Assembly: GCA_910588215.1 (NCBI GenBank)
Contig: CAJUQJ010000039.1
Location: 1 to 38,705 of the forward strand
Length of the DNA: 38,705 bases
Origin: an uncultured Lachnospiraceae bacterium
Lineage (GTDB): Bacteria > Bacillota > Clostridia > Lachnospirales > Lachnospiraceae
Direction of reading: 5' to 3'
In this document: piece after piece, positions 1 through 7,890 of the stretch
Numbering within the stretch: the stretch's first letter is position 1
Layout of the letters: each line of letters begins with the position of its first letter
Program-made: the position numbers and the translations under genes
Notes under the pieces: model-generated
The model's input: the letters and a program-made list of their open reading frames with translations, nothing else
What the model was told of the DNA's origin: nothing
Database searches by the model: none

Positions 1-56
<56 letters not shown>

Positions 57-270
57 AAAAGTTAATCTACTTTTTCGTCTGATCCGGATCAAAACAAGCT
101 TGGCTTCTTTCGTATCCGTTTCCCTAAACATTTACTGTCTGGTCGTATCTGTTCGATACTCTCTGAAAAATCTTTAAGAATTTTTTCTCTTGAATTTTCA
201 GGGTTGCATTACTGTTTATTTGTCAAGGTCCTCTGCTGCTGTTCTGTGTTGTTGAACACGCAACGTTGAT

Positions 271-299
271 ATACTATCACATCTCCCGCTGGCCGTCAA
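271..299 (-). promoter_or_regulatory. rRNA promoter P2 (proximal)
   Basis: On the minus strand, -35 TTGACG (294-299) and -10 TAGTAT (271-276) are separated by exactly 17 bp. Transcription would start near 264 and read towards 16S. Position, spacing and near-consensus boxes fit a stable-RNA promoter. Confidence 0.75.
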
Positions 300-394
300 T
301 ACCTTTTTTGAAATTTTTTACAATTTTTTCTGGCCGGTATTTTGGCCCGATCTGGACGCACTAAAGCGCAAATCATTTTTCGCGGTAGGTTTAT

Positions 395-424
395 ATGATA
401 GCACCGACTTCCGTCATTTGTCAA
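395..424 (-). promoter_or_regulatory. rRNA promoter P1 (distal)
   Basis: On the minus strand, a perfect -35 TTGACA (419-424) is followed after 18 bp by TATCAT (395-400). The tract upstream (425-450) is A/T-rich in the manner of an UP element. Tandem promoters are usual for rRNA operons. Confidence 0.7.
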
Positions 425-500
425 CATGTTTTTTTAAAATTTTCACATTACCTTTTTACAGCCTTTTTCAGGTGGATCAACACGTAAATATGCCGCTCTG

Positions 501-669
501 TACTAGTGTACCGACATGTTCTTTTTCAATCAAATGGCGCAGAATGAATTTCCAGCCTGCAAGGCGGCTGAACGAGACGATGCGGTGGCATCGTTGAGTG
601 AGGCAGACGCAGCAGATAGAAATTCAAGCAAGCCACTTAGCGAAATGTGAACATGTCAATACACTAGTA
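501..669. repeat. MITE-like palindromic element with TA ends
   Basis: Positions 501-521 and 649-669 are a 21-bp terminal inverted repeat with two mismatches. The symmetry continues imperfectly inwards, so the ~170 bp could fold into one long hairpin. Both outer edges are the dinucleotide TA, compatible with the TA target duplication of IS630/Tc1-mariner elements. There is no room for a transposase, so this is best read as a non-autonomous MITE sitting between the rRNA promoters and the ABC-2 operon. No second copy was seen in the window. Confidence 0.7.
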
Positions 670-678
670 TGACTGTCA

Positions 679-1479
679 TCAAGATCCTGCCGACTGGTAA
701 TGGCGCATACCGAATCTCCACGCCATATAGCACACCAGCACGGTACCTGCAACACCAAACGGATACAGCCCATAATACCATCTGTCCGTACGCCCTAACA
801 GATATTGCAGCGGGTAATACTGTATCAGTGTATAAGGAATAATATAGGTACAGACTTGCAGCATCTTTTTCCCATAAATGTCAACCGGATACTTCCCGTG
901 TTCCTTCGCTCCATAAGTCAGGATGTTAAATGCTTCTATCCCTTCTAACGTAAAGAATGTAAAAGCCGCCCGCAGCCAAAAGAAGCTTATGAAAAGTACA
1001 GTCCCGCCAACCAGCATGAAAAATACCGTTATCACTCTGCCCATCGTCCAGTCAACCGGACTGACTATGATACCATATAAGAACATGGCAAGCGCCTGCA
1101 GGATCAACCCGATTCTGTCGATACGGAACTTGCTGCCCAGCACCTGCAGAACCGCGCTATGCGGCCGCAGCAGGATACGATCGAACTCTCCCTGCCGCAC
1201 GATACCGGAAAACATAGCAAACCCGCCGCCGATGCATTCTGCCAGGGCAAAATCCATCTGAATAATGGAAAAGCAAAGCAGCACCTCTCCGAAAGTGTAT
1301 CCTTTCACATGCCCGAACCGTGACAGCATGAAGTATACGCCCAATATTCCGTTGAATGAGACGAGAAACCGCCCCGTCACCATTAGGAAAAAGGAGACCT
1401 TGTACTGCATCGTGCTGCGCAGCGCAATCGCAATATAATGAAAATACAATCTTACAGCATCTTTTAATTTAGTATACAT
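679..1479 (-). CDS. ABC-2 family exporter permease (third gene of the operon)
   Basis: A 266-residue polytopic membrane protein with about six hydrophobic segments and none of the motifs of an ATPase or binding protein. It resembles the ABC-2 permeases (COG3694 type) that work as a pair with a second permease and one ATPase. The ATG at 1479 is preferred because AGAGGAG lies 4 nt upstream; an in-frame start at 1521 would add 14 residues without a better SD. It is the last gene of a three-gene operon, 79 nt after the preceding permease. The substrate is unknown; relatives have been linked to drug, peptide or lipid export. The next features downstream are the MITE and the rRNA promoters. Confidence 0.85.
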   Translation of the reverse strand: MYTKLKDAVRLYFHYIAIALRSTMQYKVSFFLMVTGRFLVSFNGILGVYFMLSRFGHVKGYTFGEVLLCFSIIQMDFALAECIGGGFAMFSGIVRQGEFDRILLRPHSAVLQVLGSKFRIDRIGLILQALAMFLYGIIVSPVDWTMGRVITVFFMLVGGTVLFISFFWLRAAFTFFTLEGIEAFNILTYGAKEHGKYPVDIYGKKMLQVCTYIIPYTLIQYYPLQYLLGRTDRWYYGLYPFGVAGTVLVCYMAWRFGMRHYQSAGS

Positions 1480-1558
1480 GCCGCTCCTCTCTACAGTCTG
1501 ACCTGAAAATATACCCCGCACCGGTGGAAACTTTTTCTTTCTGTACAGAGTTTACCGC

Positions 1559-2371
1559 TCATCCGCCCTGCACCACGACCTTCCGCTCGGCTGCGCGGCA
1601 CAATGCTTTTCCCAACGCAAGCAGCGTTACGAACCAGAAACACTGTAAACCGATCCCACGCAGCATCTCTGCTCCCGACAGGTCGCCACTGTAAATACGA
1701 AGCGGCACATTAAACATGCCTGCAAAAGGAAGCAGCTCCAGAAACATCCTGACACCGCCCGGCATGAACGGCAGAGGAATGATCGCACCGGAAAGAAATT
1801 CTACCATAGAAGTAAACATCATCCGCAAACCCTGAGGCGATATTGTAAAAAAAGCCAAAATATAGGTAAACATACAAAACGCCACCGTCACGCCCAGCCC
1901 CAAAAAGAGGGTGATAACAAACAGAACAAAATACTGCGGTCCGGCCGGCAATGTCATGCGAAAAGGTCCAGGCAGTAGAAATGCCACCATTAACAGCGGA
2001 ATAGAGCGCAGCGCCGCCATCGAGATCCGGCTGGCCACCGTCCTGGCGAACCACATATTATAGATAGAAACCGGACGGCACAGTTCATAAGCGATACCGC
2101 CGTCCATAATGCTGTCAAAGACCTCTCCGTCCGTCTGCCAGGTCCTGAATGCAGAGAAGAATGCCTCCCGCAGCCATATATAAGAGACCGTTGCGGAAAA
2201 GGCCATCGGATAGGCCGACGGATCCGCCTGCTGAAAGGCCCGGAAGGTCAAACATTCTATAAGTCCCCACACAATCTGGGTGACCACGCCGCTTAATGCC
2301 GCCGCACGATACTGCAGTCCCATATTGAATCGCAGTCGAAAAAAGGAAAAGTACTTGCTATACTCTCTCAT
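1559..2371 (-). CDS. ABC-2 family exporter permease (second gene of the operon)
   Basis: A 270-residue membrane protein that begins with a short cytosolic stretch and an amphipathic RLRFNMGLQYRAAAL segment, followed by about six hydrophobic helices. It matches the COG4587-type ABC-2 permease always found beside a COG3694 permease and a COG4586 ATPase. It starts 12 nt after the ATPase stop codon, so the two are surely cotranscribed. The two permeases probably form a heterodimeric channel with two ATPase copies. Substrate not deducible from sequence. Confidence 0.87.
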   Translation of the reverse strand: MREYSKYFSFFRLRFNMGLQYRAAALSGVVTQIVWGLIECLTFRAFQQADPSAYPMAFSATVSYIWLREAFFSAFRTWQTDGEVFDSIMDGGIAYELCRPVSIYNMWFARTVASRISMAALRSIPLLMVAFLLPGPFRMTLPAGPQYFVLFVITLFLGLGVTVAFCMFTYILAFFTISPQGLRMMFTSMVEFLSGAIIPLPFMPGGVRMFLELLPFAGMFNVPLRIYSGDLSGAEMLRGIGLQCFWFVTLLALGKALCRAAERKVVVQGG

Positions 2372-2383
2372 AATCTCTCCCTC

Positions 2384-3298
2384 CTACACGATATCCAGTT
2401 TGTGATAAAGAGCCGCAACGATTCGTTCAAGGCTTTCGTCGCTCTGGCCCGGTTCACAGCCTGCAGGTGCAATTTGTTCAGCCCGTCGGGCCGACAGGTC
2501 ATGAATCGCCGTCCGTTCGCCCTGTCCGGAATATCCTGCGCCTGCCGTCCCATGTACCGCTGCCAGTTCCCGCATATCCTCCAGCGTGCCGTCCATCAGT
2601 ACCCGTCCTTTACCGATCAGGATAATGCGTCTCGTCAGCGCTTCGATGTCCTGCATGTCATGTGTGGTCAGAATGACCGTTGTTTTATGTGTCTGATTTA
2701 AACGAAGGATAAACTCCCGCACCGCCAGTTTAGACACTGCATCCAACCCGATCGTCGGTTCATCCAGAAAAAGAATCCTGGGCGAATGCAGAAGTGAGGC
2801 CGCAATCTCACAGCGCATCCTCTGTCCGAGAGACAATTGACGCGTGGGCATTTTCAACAGCTCCTGCAGATGCAGAAGCTGCGTCAATTCTTCCATATTA
2901 TTCCGATATTCCTGGGGAGAGATCGAATAGATATCCTTTAAGAGTGCAAAGGAATCGATCACCGGAACATCCCACCAGAGCTGCGAGCGTTGACCGAACA
3001 CCACTCCGATCCGCCGCACATGCTCCTTCCGATGCTTCCACGGTATCCGTCCATCCACAAGACAGCTGCCGTTTTCCGGTGTTAAGATTCCGCTCAGAAT
3101 TTTGATCGTAGAACTTTTGCCTGCTCCGTTAGGCCCGATGTAACCCACCATCTCTCCGTCTTCGATGGTAAAACTCACATCCGACAGCGCATGGATAGTC
3201 TCCACTTCCCGCCGGAACAGTGCTTTGCAGGCCTCTTTCATGCCTGCATTTCTTTTTGCGACTTTGTACGATTTACATACATGCTCCATCGTAATCAT
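2384..3298 (-). CDS. ABC transporter ATP-binding protein of an ABC-2 exporter
   Basis: A 304-residue ATPase. Walker A GPNGAGKSS at residues 55-63, Q-loop glutamine near 103 (FGQRSQLWWD), signature LSLGQR near 155, Walker B ILFLDE at 175-180 followed by PTIGLD, and switch histidine near 213. The FGQRSQLWWDVP segment and the length fit the COG4586 group, which powers paired ABC-2 permeases. The start at 3298 has AGGAGG about 7 nt upstream. As first gene of the operon it is followed directly by the two permease genes. The C-terminal ~60 residues form a short extension after the ATPase domain. Confidence 0.93.
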   Translation of the reverse strand: MITMEHVCKSYKVAKRNAGMKEACKALFRREVETIHALSDVSFTIEDGEMVGYIGPNGAGKSSTIKILSGILTPENGSCLVDGRIPWKHRKEHVRRIGVVFGQRSQLWWDVPVIDSFALLKDIYSISPQEYRNNMEELTQLLHLQELLKMPTRQLSLGQRMRCEIAASLLHSPRILFLDEPTIGLDAVSKLAVREFILRLNQTHKTTVILTTHDMQDIEALTRRIILIGKGRVLMDGTLEDMRELAAVHGTAGAGYSGQGERTAIHDLSARRAEQIAPAGCEPGQSDESLERIVAALYHKLDIV

Positions 3299-3453
3299 AG
3301 CGCTTCCTCCTGGTAGTAATATTTGCCCTCATTGTTCCATGAAAATATCTTGCCAAGCAGGTCTTCCCTCTCCGGTAACAGCCGGAGATTACCATGTAAA
3401 GTTCCATCATGCTATGAAAGTTAAAGACTTTCTTTCACAGTATTCATTTCCGT

Positions 3454-4137
3454 CTATCCCATATACGTCAGCCACAGCCACGAAACCGGAAAGATCAGTG
3501 CCAGCGCAGGCACCAGATCCAGTACCGGCGGGTTCTTTAACTTCGTCATCCGCAGCGCGTTGACAATCAGGATCATCCCGCCGCAGGACGAGAAATCACC
3601 GATCATCTCCGGCGTCACATAAGGCATCAGTATCTTCGATAAAAAATAAAAACCAAACAGGACAATCCCCAGCGGAACAGCGATCAAAAGCTGCATCCAT
3701 CCCGCGCCCGCCGCCGCAAAGAACACTGCCGCCAGAAGATCCATCACCGCCTTGATCATTAACAGGGTAGTATCCCCCGACAGCCCCAGATCCATAGCCC
3801 CCAGAATACCCGATGTGCTGACGCAGTACAATGTAAATCCGGTCATCAGCGTTCCGGCATCGAACCCGGACTTACCGCCCGCCAGCTTCTGCGGCAAAGC
3901 AGCCACGCGCTCGTCCAACCGCAGGAAATGCCCGATCGTTCCGCCGATCAGAAAGGCGATGACCACCGCAGAGAAACTGGTTGTCCGCTCGATCAACCGG
4001 ATACCCAACACCAATGTAACAATCGAAAAATAGATCATGGAATTTTGCTGTAACTTTTCCGGCACATATTTCTTCAACAGACAGCCGATCACCGTGCCCA
4101 GGATCAGCGCACTCATATTCACTAATAATATATGCAT
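3454..4137 (-). CDS. DUF554 family membrane protein
   Basis: A 227-residue integral membrane protein with about seven hydrophobic segments. The N-terminus (NMSALILGTVIGCLLKKYVPEK) and the central FTLYCVSTSGILGAMDLGLSGD segment are hallmarks of the DUF554 family (YdfK/YqgA-like), whose transport function is not established. Length is normal for the family. It lies 155 bp upstream of the ABC-2 operon on the same strand, and 250 bp after the CofE-like gene with a terminator-like hairpin between, so it may be its own transcript. Confidence 0.88.
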   Translation of the reverse strand: MHILLVNMSALILGTVIGCLLKKYVPEKLQQNSMIYFSIVTLVLGIRLIERTTSFSAVVIAFLIGGTIGHFLRLDERVAALPQKLAGGKSGFDAGTLMTGFTLYCVSTSGILGAMDLGLSGDTTLLMIKAVMDLLAAVFFAAAGAGWMQLLIAVPLGIVLFGFYFLSKILMPYVTPEMIGDFSSCGGMILIVNALRMTKLKNPPVLDLVPALALIFPVSWLWLTYMG

Positions 4138-4208
4138 AGCTTCTTACACTCTTCTCTTCTCAACTTTTACCTGTATTTTCGCCATTACCAAGTCTCATCC
4201 ATGACAAA

Positions 4209-4237
4209 ACCCGCTATGTCATGCAAGCACAGCGGGT
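4209..4237 (-). terminator. terminator-like hairpin after the CofE-like gene
   Basis: A 7-bp inverted repeat ACCCGCT / AGCGGGT with a 15-nt loop. On the minus strand it is followed by TTTTG, on the plus strand by CTTATTCTTT. It lies ~150 nt beyond the stop of the CofE-like gene and ~70 nt before the DUF554 start. It probably ends the upstream transcript. Confidence 0.5.
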
Positions 4238-4387
4238 CTTATTCTTTAGTCAAACATGTAAACATATTCTATTGAGTCTATACTCATCAAAAATCCCGCG
4301 CCGGACGCCGGCAGAAAATAACAACCTCATCTTATTACTATTCGCAGCTTCCAACTGCTCATAATAACGGTATTTGTAAATAAAACC

Positions 4388-5578
4388 TCAGCTTACGTAA
4401 TTGTCGAAATATCCCTGGATCAGAATGACAGGTGTACCCTTGTCACCGGAACCGCTGGTAAGGTCGCACAGAGAACCGATCAGGTCGGTCAGCTTTCTCG
4501 GTGTCGTACCCTGAGATACCATATCGCCTACCAGATTGTCCTTCTTCTCACGGATGCGGTTGGAGATCGCTTCCTTAAGCGCTTCGCCGGACAGATCTTT
4601 GAAATCGTTGTCCGCCAGATATTTCAGCTTCAGCTCATTGGGCGTACCCTCCAGGCCGGGTGTGCTGGCCGGTGATACACAGGGGTCTGCAAGTTCCCAG
4701 ATCTTGCCTACAGGATCCTTGAAAGCGCCGTCGCCGTACACCATTACTTCCACATGCTTGCCGGTTCTGTTAAGAATCTCCTTCTGGATATTCAGTACCA
4801 GATCCGTACACTCCCTCGGGAACAGCTTGATCGTGTCCTCCGTGGACTTGTTGGAACCAAGCAGGCCATACTTCTCATTGCAGCCGCTGCCGTTCACCGG
4901 GCTTGTCAGAATATCATCCATGCCCATGACACGCTCTGCACCTGCTGCCAGCAGCAGCCTCTTGGTGCGTGCTCTCGTATGAATATCGCAGTTAAGCACA
5001 TTCTTCGTAAAAGCCAGAATACTGCGGCAGTCATTGGCAAAGATGATCTCTGCTTCCGCTCCCGCTTCTCTGATCACGTCGCCGTAATAGGACACATAAT
5101 CCACTCCCGTAAAGGGATGTTTATTCTCTCCGAAAAGTTCTCTGTACTTCTCCAGCGTCAGCACGTCGCTGTAGGGGTTGATCCCCGCCGCGTCCAGCTG
5201 ATCGAAGGAGACCAGTTCGTTACCCACTTCATCGCTGGGATAACTGAGCATCAGCACTACCTTCTTCGCACCCTTCGCAATACCGCGCAGGCAGATTGCA
5301 AAACGGTTCCTGGACAGAATCGGGAAGATAACGCCGATGGTCTCTCCACCCAGCTTCTCCTTCACATCCTGCGCGATCGCCTCTATGGAAGCATAATTGC
5401 CCTGCGCCCTTGCCACCACGGACTCGGTCACCGCGATCACGTCCCTGTCGCGAATGGCAAAGCCCTCTGCCTCAGCCGCCTCTAAAACACTGCCTGTAAC
5501 AATTTTGACAAGATCGTCTCCCTCTCTGATGATCGGACAACGAATGCCTCTTGATACAGTTCCTACTTTTCTTTCCAT
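4388..5578 (-). CDS. CofE-like (coenzyme F420-0:L-glutamate ligase fold) protein
   Basis: A 396-residue soluble protein of the F420-ligase (PF01996) type. The N-terminal half (IREGDDLVKIVTGSV, DRDVIAVTESVVARAQGNY, FPILSRNRFAICLRGIAKGA) follows the CofE pattern of start strand, AVTESVV helix and phosphate-binding region. The length exceeds archaeal CofE (~250 aa), and the C-terminal third (GTPNELKLKYLADNDFKDL, SQGTTPRKLTDLIGSLCDLTSGSGDKGTPVILIQGYFDNYVS) is typical of the long Firmicute homologues. Lachnospiraceae are not known to make F420, and no other F420 gene is nearby, so the ligase substrate is unknown; an amide-forming, GTP-dependent ligation is only inferred. It appears to be monocistronic. 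Confidence 0.85.
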   Translation of the reverse strand: MERKVGTVSRGIRCPIIREGDDLVKIVTGSVLEAAEAEGFAIRDRDVIAVTESVVARAQGNYASIEAIAQDVKEKLGGETIGVIFPILSRNRFAICLRGIAKGAKKVVLMLSYPSDEVGNELVSFDQLDAAGINPYSDVLTLEKYRELFGENKHPFTGVDYVSYYGDVIREAGAEAEIIFANDCRSILAFTKNVLNCDIHTRARTKRLLLAAGAERVMGMDDILTSPVNGSGCNEKYGLLGSNKSTEDTIKLFPRECTDLVLNIQKEILNRTGKHVEVMVYGDGAFKDPVGKIWELADPCVSPASTPGLEGTPNELKLKYLADNDFKDLSGEALKEAISNRIREKKDNLVGDMVSQGTTPRKLTDLIGSLCDLTSGSGDKGTPVILIQGYFDNYVS

Positions 5579-5601
5579 CTGTTACCCCTTCTCTCTTAAG
5601 T

Positions 5602-5631
5602 TTTATATCCTGAATATCCATGCCATTACAA
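5602..5631 (-). promoter_or_regulatory. candidate promoter of the CofE-like gene
   Basis: On the minus strand, TTGTAA (5626-5631), an 18-bp spacer and TATAAA (5602-5607). The start site would fall ~18 nt before the ATG at 5578, leaving room only for the SD (GAAGGGG). Confidence 0.45.
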
Positions 5632-5793
5632 GATGGCGCTGCTTTCCACCGGTACTTACAGCGCACCCTATTCCATTTTGCCAGAAAATGCATAAAATAG
5701 CAACATTATTTATAATCTCCCCCTATTTTCGCTATATTTTCGTTACAATTCACGGCCCAGGGGCCGCAAACTGCAACAGCACCAGGCAGCATA

Positions 5794-7440
5794 TCACATT
5801 TCTACCACCCGCGTCGCAATCTTCTCCCGGAAGCGCACGTCGTGTTCCACGACAAGCATCGTAGGCTGGAAACTCAGAATCAGCTTCTCGATCTGCATCC
5901 GGGAAAAAACATCAATATAGTTCAGCGGCTCGTCCCAAATATACAGATGCGCAGGTTTTAGCAGACTTGCCGCGACCAGCACCTTTTTCTTCTGGCCCTC
6001 GGAATATTCCTCCATGTTCTTGGCAAACTGTACCCTCTCCAGATCCAACTGTCTTAAGATCGCGCAGAAAAGGCTTTCATCCAGATCATTCTCTCTGCAG
6101 AACTCCTTAAGATTTCCACGCAGACCGGAAGTATCCTGATCAATATAGGAAATAACCAGGCCAGATCCACAGGCCAGGGTACCCGTCTCCTGCATAACGG
6201 CCCTGTCTCTTTCCAGCAGATCCCCCTCCGGCCTTACTGCTGCACCCGCGTCTTTATTCGGGTTTGCTTGAACCGCATTTCCATATACCGGTCGTGCATC
6301 TGCTCTGGCATTCACGCGTCTGCCCTCGGACACAACGCCGCCTGCCCCGTTGCGCGCCAAAATCGCCTTGATCAGACTGGATTTCCCGCATCCATTCTCA
6401 CCATGCAGGAACACCCGCTCCCCACGCCGCAGCTCAAAGGCTAAGTCTCTAAACACCTCCCCATTGCCATAAGTGATACTATAATCCTGCGCCCTGATCA
6501 GGACTTCTTTATGATATCTCATCGGCATCAGTTTCAAGTCTGCCGGATTCTCGACGTCTTGCAGCAATCCCTCTTTCTGCTCGATTTCGGCTTCAATCCG
6601 CTTCTCCACCTGCATCCTGCGGCTCTGCATCTTCTTGGTCTTGGCACCGATATAAGCTCTTTGGAGTCCGTGTCCGGGATCTTTGATCGGATCGAAGCCA
6701 ATCTTGCTCCGCTCACTCTTATCTGCCCAGTCCAGTGTTCTCTCAGCCACTTTCTTCAGTCTGCCGATCTCCTTCTTATGTTTCTCATTTTCCGCCTGGT
6801 GAAAAGCATCCATGCGGCTCTTATTCTCCCACCATGTGGAGAAATTCCCGCTCTGTACTTCTATGCTGCTGCGGTTCAGCACCAGCACATGGTCAATGCA
6901 GGCATCCAACAGGTCACGATCGTGAGACACAAGGATAAATCCTTTCTTTTTTCCCAAATACTCCTTCACGGTCTCTCTGGATTCCCGATCCAGATGATTG
7001 GTCGGCTCATCGATCAACAGGAAATCATTTTCCCCGGAGAAAAGTACCGCCAGCATCACTTTCGTACGTTCCCCATGGCTCAGAGTCCCGAACGGCCTGT
7101 AAAGAACCTCCGCAGTAAGATGCAGTTTCTCCAATTCGCAGATGACCCGCCACTGCTCACAACCCGGTTTCAACTGTTCCAGGAACTCCACACCACACTG
7201 CGCCTTCTGTTCCTCCCTGATCCGATAGGGAAAGTAGTCAAACACTGTCGAAGCGCTGATGTGCCCCTCGTACTCATAGTTTCCCAGCAGAAGATTCAAG
7301 AACGTTGTCTTTCCCTTCCCATTCCTCCCGATAAATCCCAATTTCCAATCCGTATCGATCAGAAACGATACATTTTCAAAAATATTGTCAAAGCTGCCTT
7401 CATAGCAGAAGGTCAGATTTGATACACTGATCTGCGACAT
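5794..7440 (-). CDS. Lsa-type ABC-F ATPase, ribosome protection (antibiotic resistance) protein
   Basis: A 548-residue cytosolic protein with two ABC domains and no membrane segment. NBD1: Walker A GRNGKGKTT (38-46), signature LSHGE (120-124), Walker B LLIDEPTNHLD (141-151). Charged interdomain linker ~200-300. NBD2: GENGCGKSS (347-355), YSEGQ (479-483), DEPLNYID (503-510). The YSEGQ and DEPLNYID variants are typical of the Lsa/VmlR branch, which displaces lincosamides, pleuromutilins and streptogramin A from the ribosome. NBD2 carries an unusual insert (~366-425) between Walker A and the Q-loop segment. The ATG at 7440 is chosen because GGAGGTGG lies 8 nt upstream; the frame stays open to 7599, but that runs through a terminator hairpin. 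Expression is probably controlled by leader attenuation. Actual resistance is unproven. Confidence 0.9.
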   Translation of the reverse strand: MSQISVSNLTFCYEGSFDNIFENVSFLIDTDWKLGFIGRNGKGKTTFLNLLLGNYEYEGHISASTVFDYFPYRIREEQKAQCGVEFLEQLKPGCEQWRVICELEKLHLTAEVLYRPFGTLSHGERTKVMLAVLFSGENDFLLIDEPTNHLDRESRETVKEYLGKKKGFILVSHDRDLLDACIDHVLVLNRSSIEVQSGNFSTWWENKSRMDAFHQAENEKHKKEIGRLKKVAERTLDWADKSERSKIGFDPIKDPGHGLQRAYIGAKTKKMQSRRMQVEKRIEAEIEQKEGLLQDVENPADLKLMPMRYHKEVLIRAQDYSITYGNGEVFRDLAFELRRGERVFLHGENGCGKSSLIKAILARNGAGGVVSEGRRVNARADARPVYGNAVQANPNKDAGAAVRPEGDLLERDRAVMQETGTLACGSGLVISYIDQDTSGLRGNLKEFCRENDLDESLFCAILRQLDLERVQFAKNMEEYSEGQKKKVLVAASLLKPAHLYIWDEPLNYIDVFSRMQIEKLILSFQPTMLVVEHDVRFREKIATRVVEM

Positions 7441-7454
7441 GATGTACCACCTCC

Positions 7455-7500
7455 GTTTCAAAAAAATAAAAAAGGAACCATCTGTCGCCAAATGATCCCG
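7455..7500 (-). terminator. leader terminator immediately upstream of the ABC-F gene (attenuator)
   Basis: On the minus strand, GGGATCATT pairs with GATGGTTCC (9 bp including G-U pairs, 8-nt loop), followed by TTTTTTATTTTTTT. It ends only a few bases before the SD of the ABC-F gene. Since it sits between promoter and start codon, it would stop transcription before the gene unless antitermination occurs. Confidence 0.7.
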
Positions 7501-7673
7501 AATCGTCTCTGTAGCTCTTATTTCTCCGTTACGGTGTTGTGCACTTGTCATGTACGATAAGGCGCACCGCCTTGCTCCGCAGGCCATACACGGCCGCATC
7601 CCCTGTCCCTGGCAAAACGCTCAAAACATCCCGACAGTACATATTCCGTACAACAACGCATCGCTATACACAC

Positions 7674-7727
7674 AAAAAAGAGGCTGTGAGAAACATAATC
7701 TACCTTTGGCAACATGATGAAACAGCC
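7674..7727 (-). terminator. first terminator-like hairpin in the ABC-F leader
   Basis: On the minus strand, GGCTGT (7722-7727) pairs with ACAGCC (7682-7687), and the stem is followed by TCTTTTTTG. The loop is long (~34 nt) and the inner pairing is weak. It lies between the MTK uORF and the second leader terminator. Confidence 0.5.
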
Positions 7728-7784
7728 GTGCCGAACTCTGCGGACAGTACTGCTCCTTTGATCAATTCATGTTTCAAAAGTCGA

Positions 7785-7796
7785 TTACTTCGTCAT
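7785..7796 (-). CDS. three-codon leader ORF (MTK) upstream of the ABC-F gene
   Basis: Minus-strand ATG ACG AAG TAA, preceded by GGAAGAGGTGG ending 4 nt before the ATG, a strong SD. It lies ~25-30 nt after the predicted transcription start. Very short uORFs with good SD sites are used as antibiotic sensors: ribosome stalling on them prevents terminator formation in leaders of resistance genes, including ABC-F genes such as lmo0919 and vmlR. The assignment is inference from position, SD and downstream terminators. Confidence 0.6.
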   Translation of the reverse strand: MTK

Positions 7797-7826
7797 CTTT
7801 CCACCTCTTCCTTTCAAAGATATCTT

Positions 7827-7856
7827 ATTATAGGGATGCAGCTTTGCGTTTGTCAA
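7827..7856 (-). promoter_or_regulatory. promoter of the ABC-F transcript (consensus boxes)
   Basis: On the minus strand, perfect -35 TTGACA (7851-7856) and perfect -10 TATAAT (7827-7832) with an 18-bp spacer. The start near 7820 gives a 5' leader of ~380 nt before the ABC-F ATG. Such a strong promoter ahead of two terminator-like hairpins fits constitutive initiation with control by premature termination. Confidence 0.85.
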
Positions 7857-7890
7857 GCCCTCTTTTACAAAAAAGTCAGTGCTTTATCAG

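Larger units (their letters stand above)
57..500 (-). promoter_or_regulatory. rRNA operon leader and promoter region
   Basis: About 440 bases without a protein gene, upstream of 16S on the minus strand. It holds two tandem sigma-A type promoters (listed separately) and a long AT-rich leader of ~215 nt between the proximal promoter and the 16S start, where antitermination and RNase III processing sites usually lie. I could not assign a boxA or processing stem with confidence. No coding sequence was seen. Confidence 0.7.

Noticed and set aside
3394..3411. CTCCGG-TAACAG-CCGGAG hairpin (approximate position) between the DUF554 and ATPase genes as terminator
   Set aside because: No T-tract on either strand, and the stem is only 6 bp.
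5738..5751. CGGCCC/GGGCCG palindrome downstream of the ABC-F gene as terminator
   Set aside because: Loop of only two bases and no T-tract on the minus strand.
6511..7422. 303-codon open frame on the plus strand
   Set aside because: Antisense to NBD1 and the linker of the ABC-F gene; no start signals.
7440..7599. N-terminal extension of the ABC-F protein by 53 codons
   Set aside because: The frame is open by chance; it runs through the leader terminator, and the SD at 7440 fits the MSQISVSNLTF start of the family.
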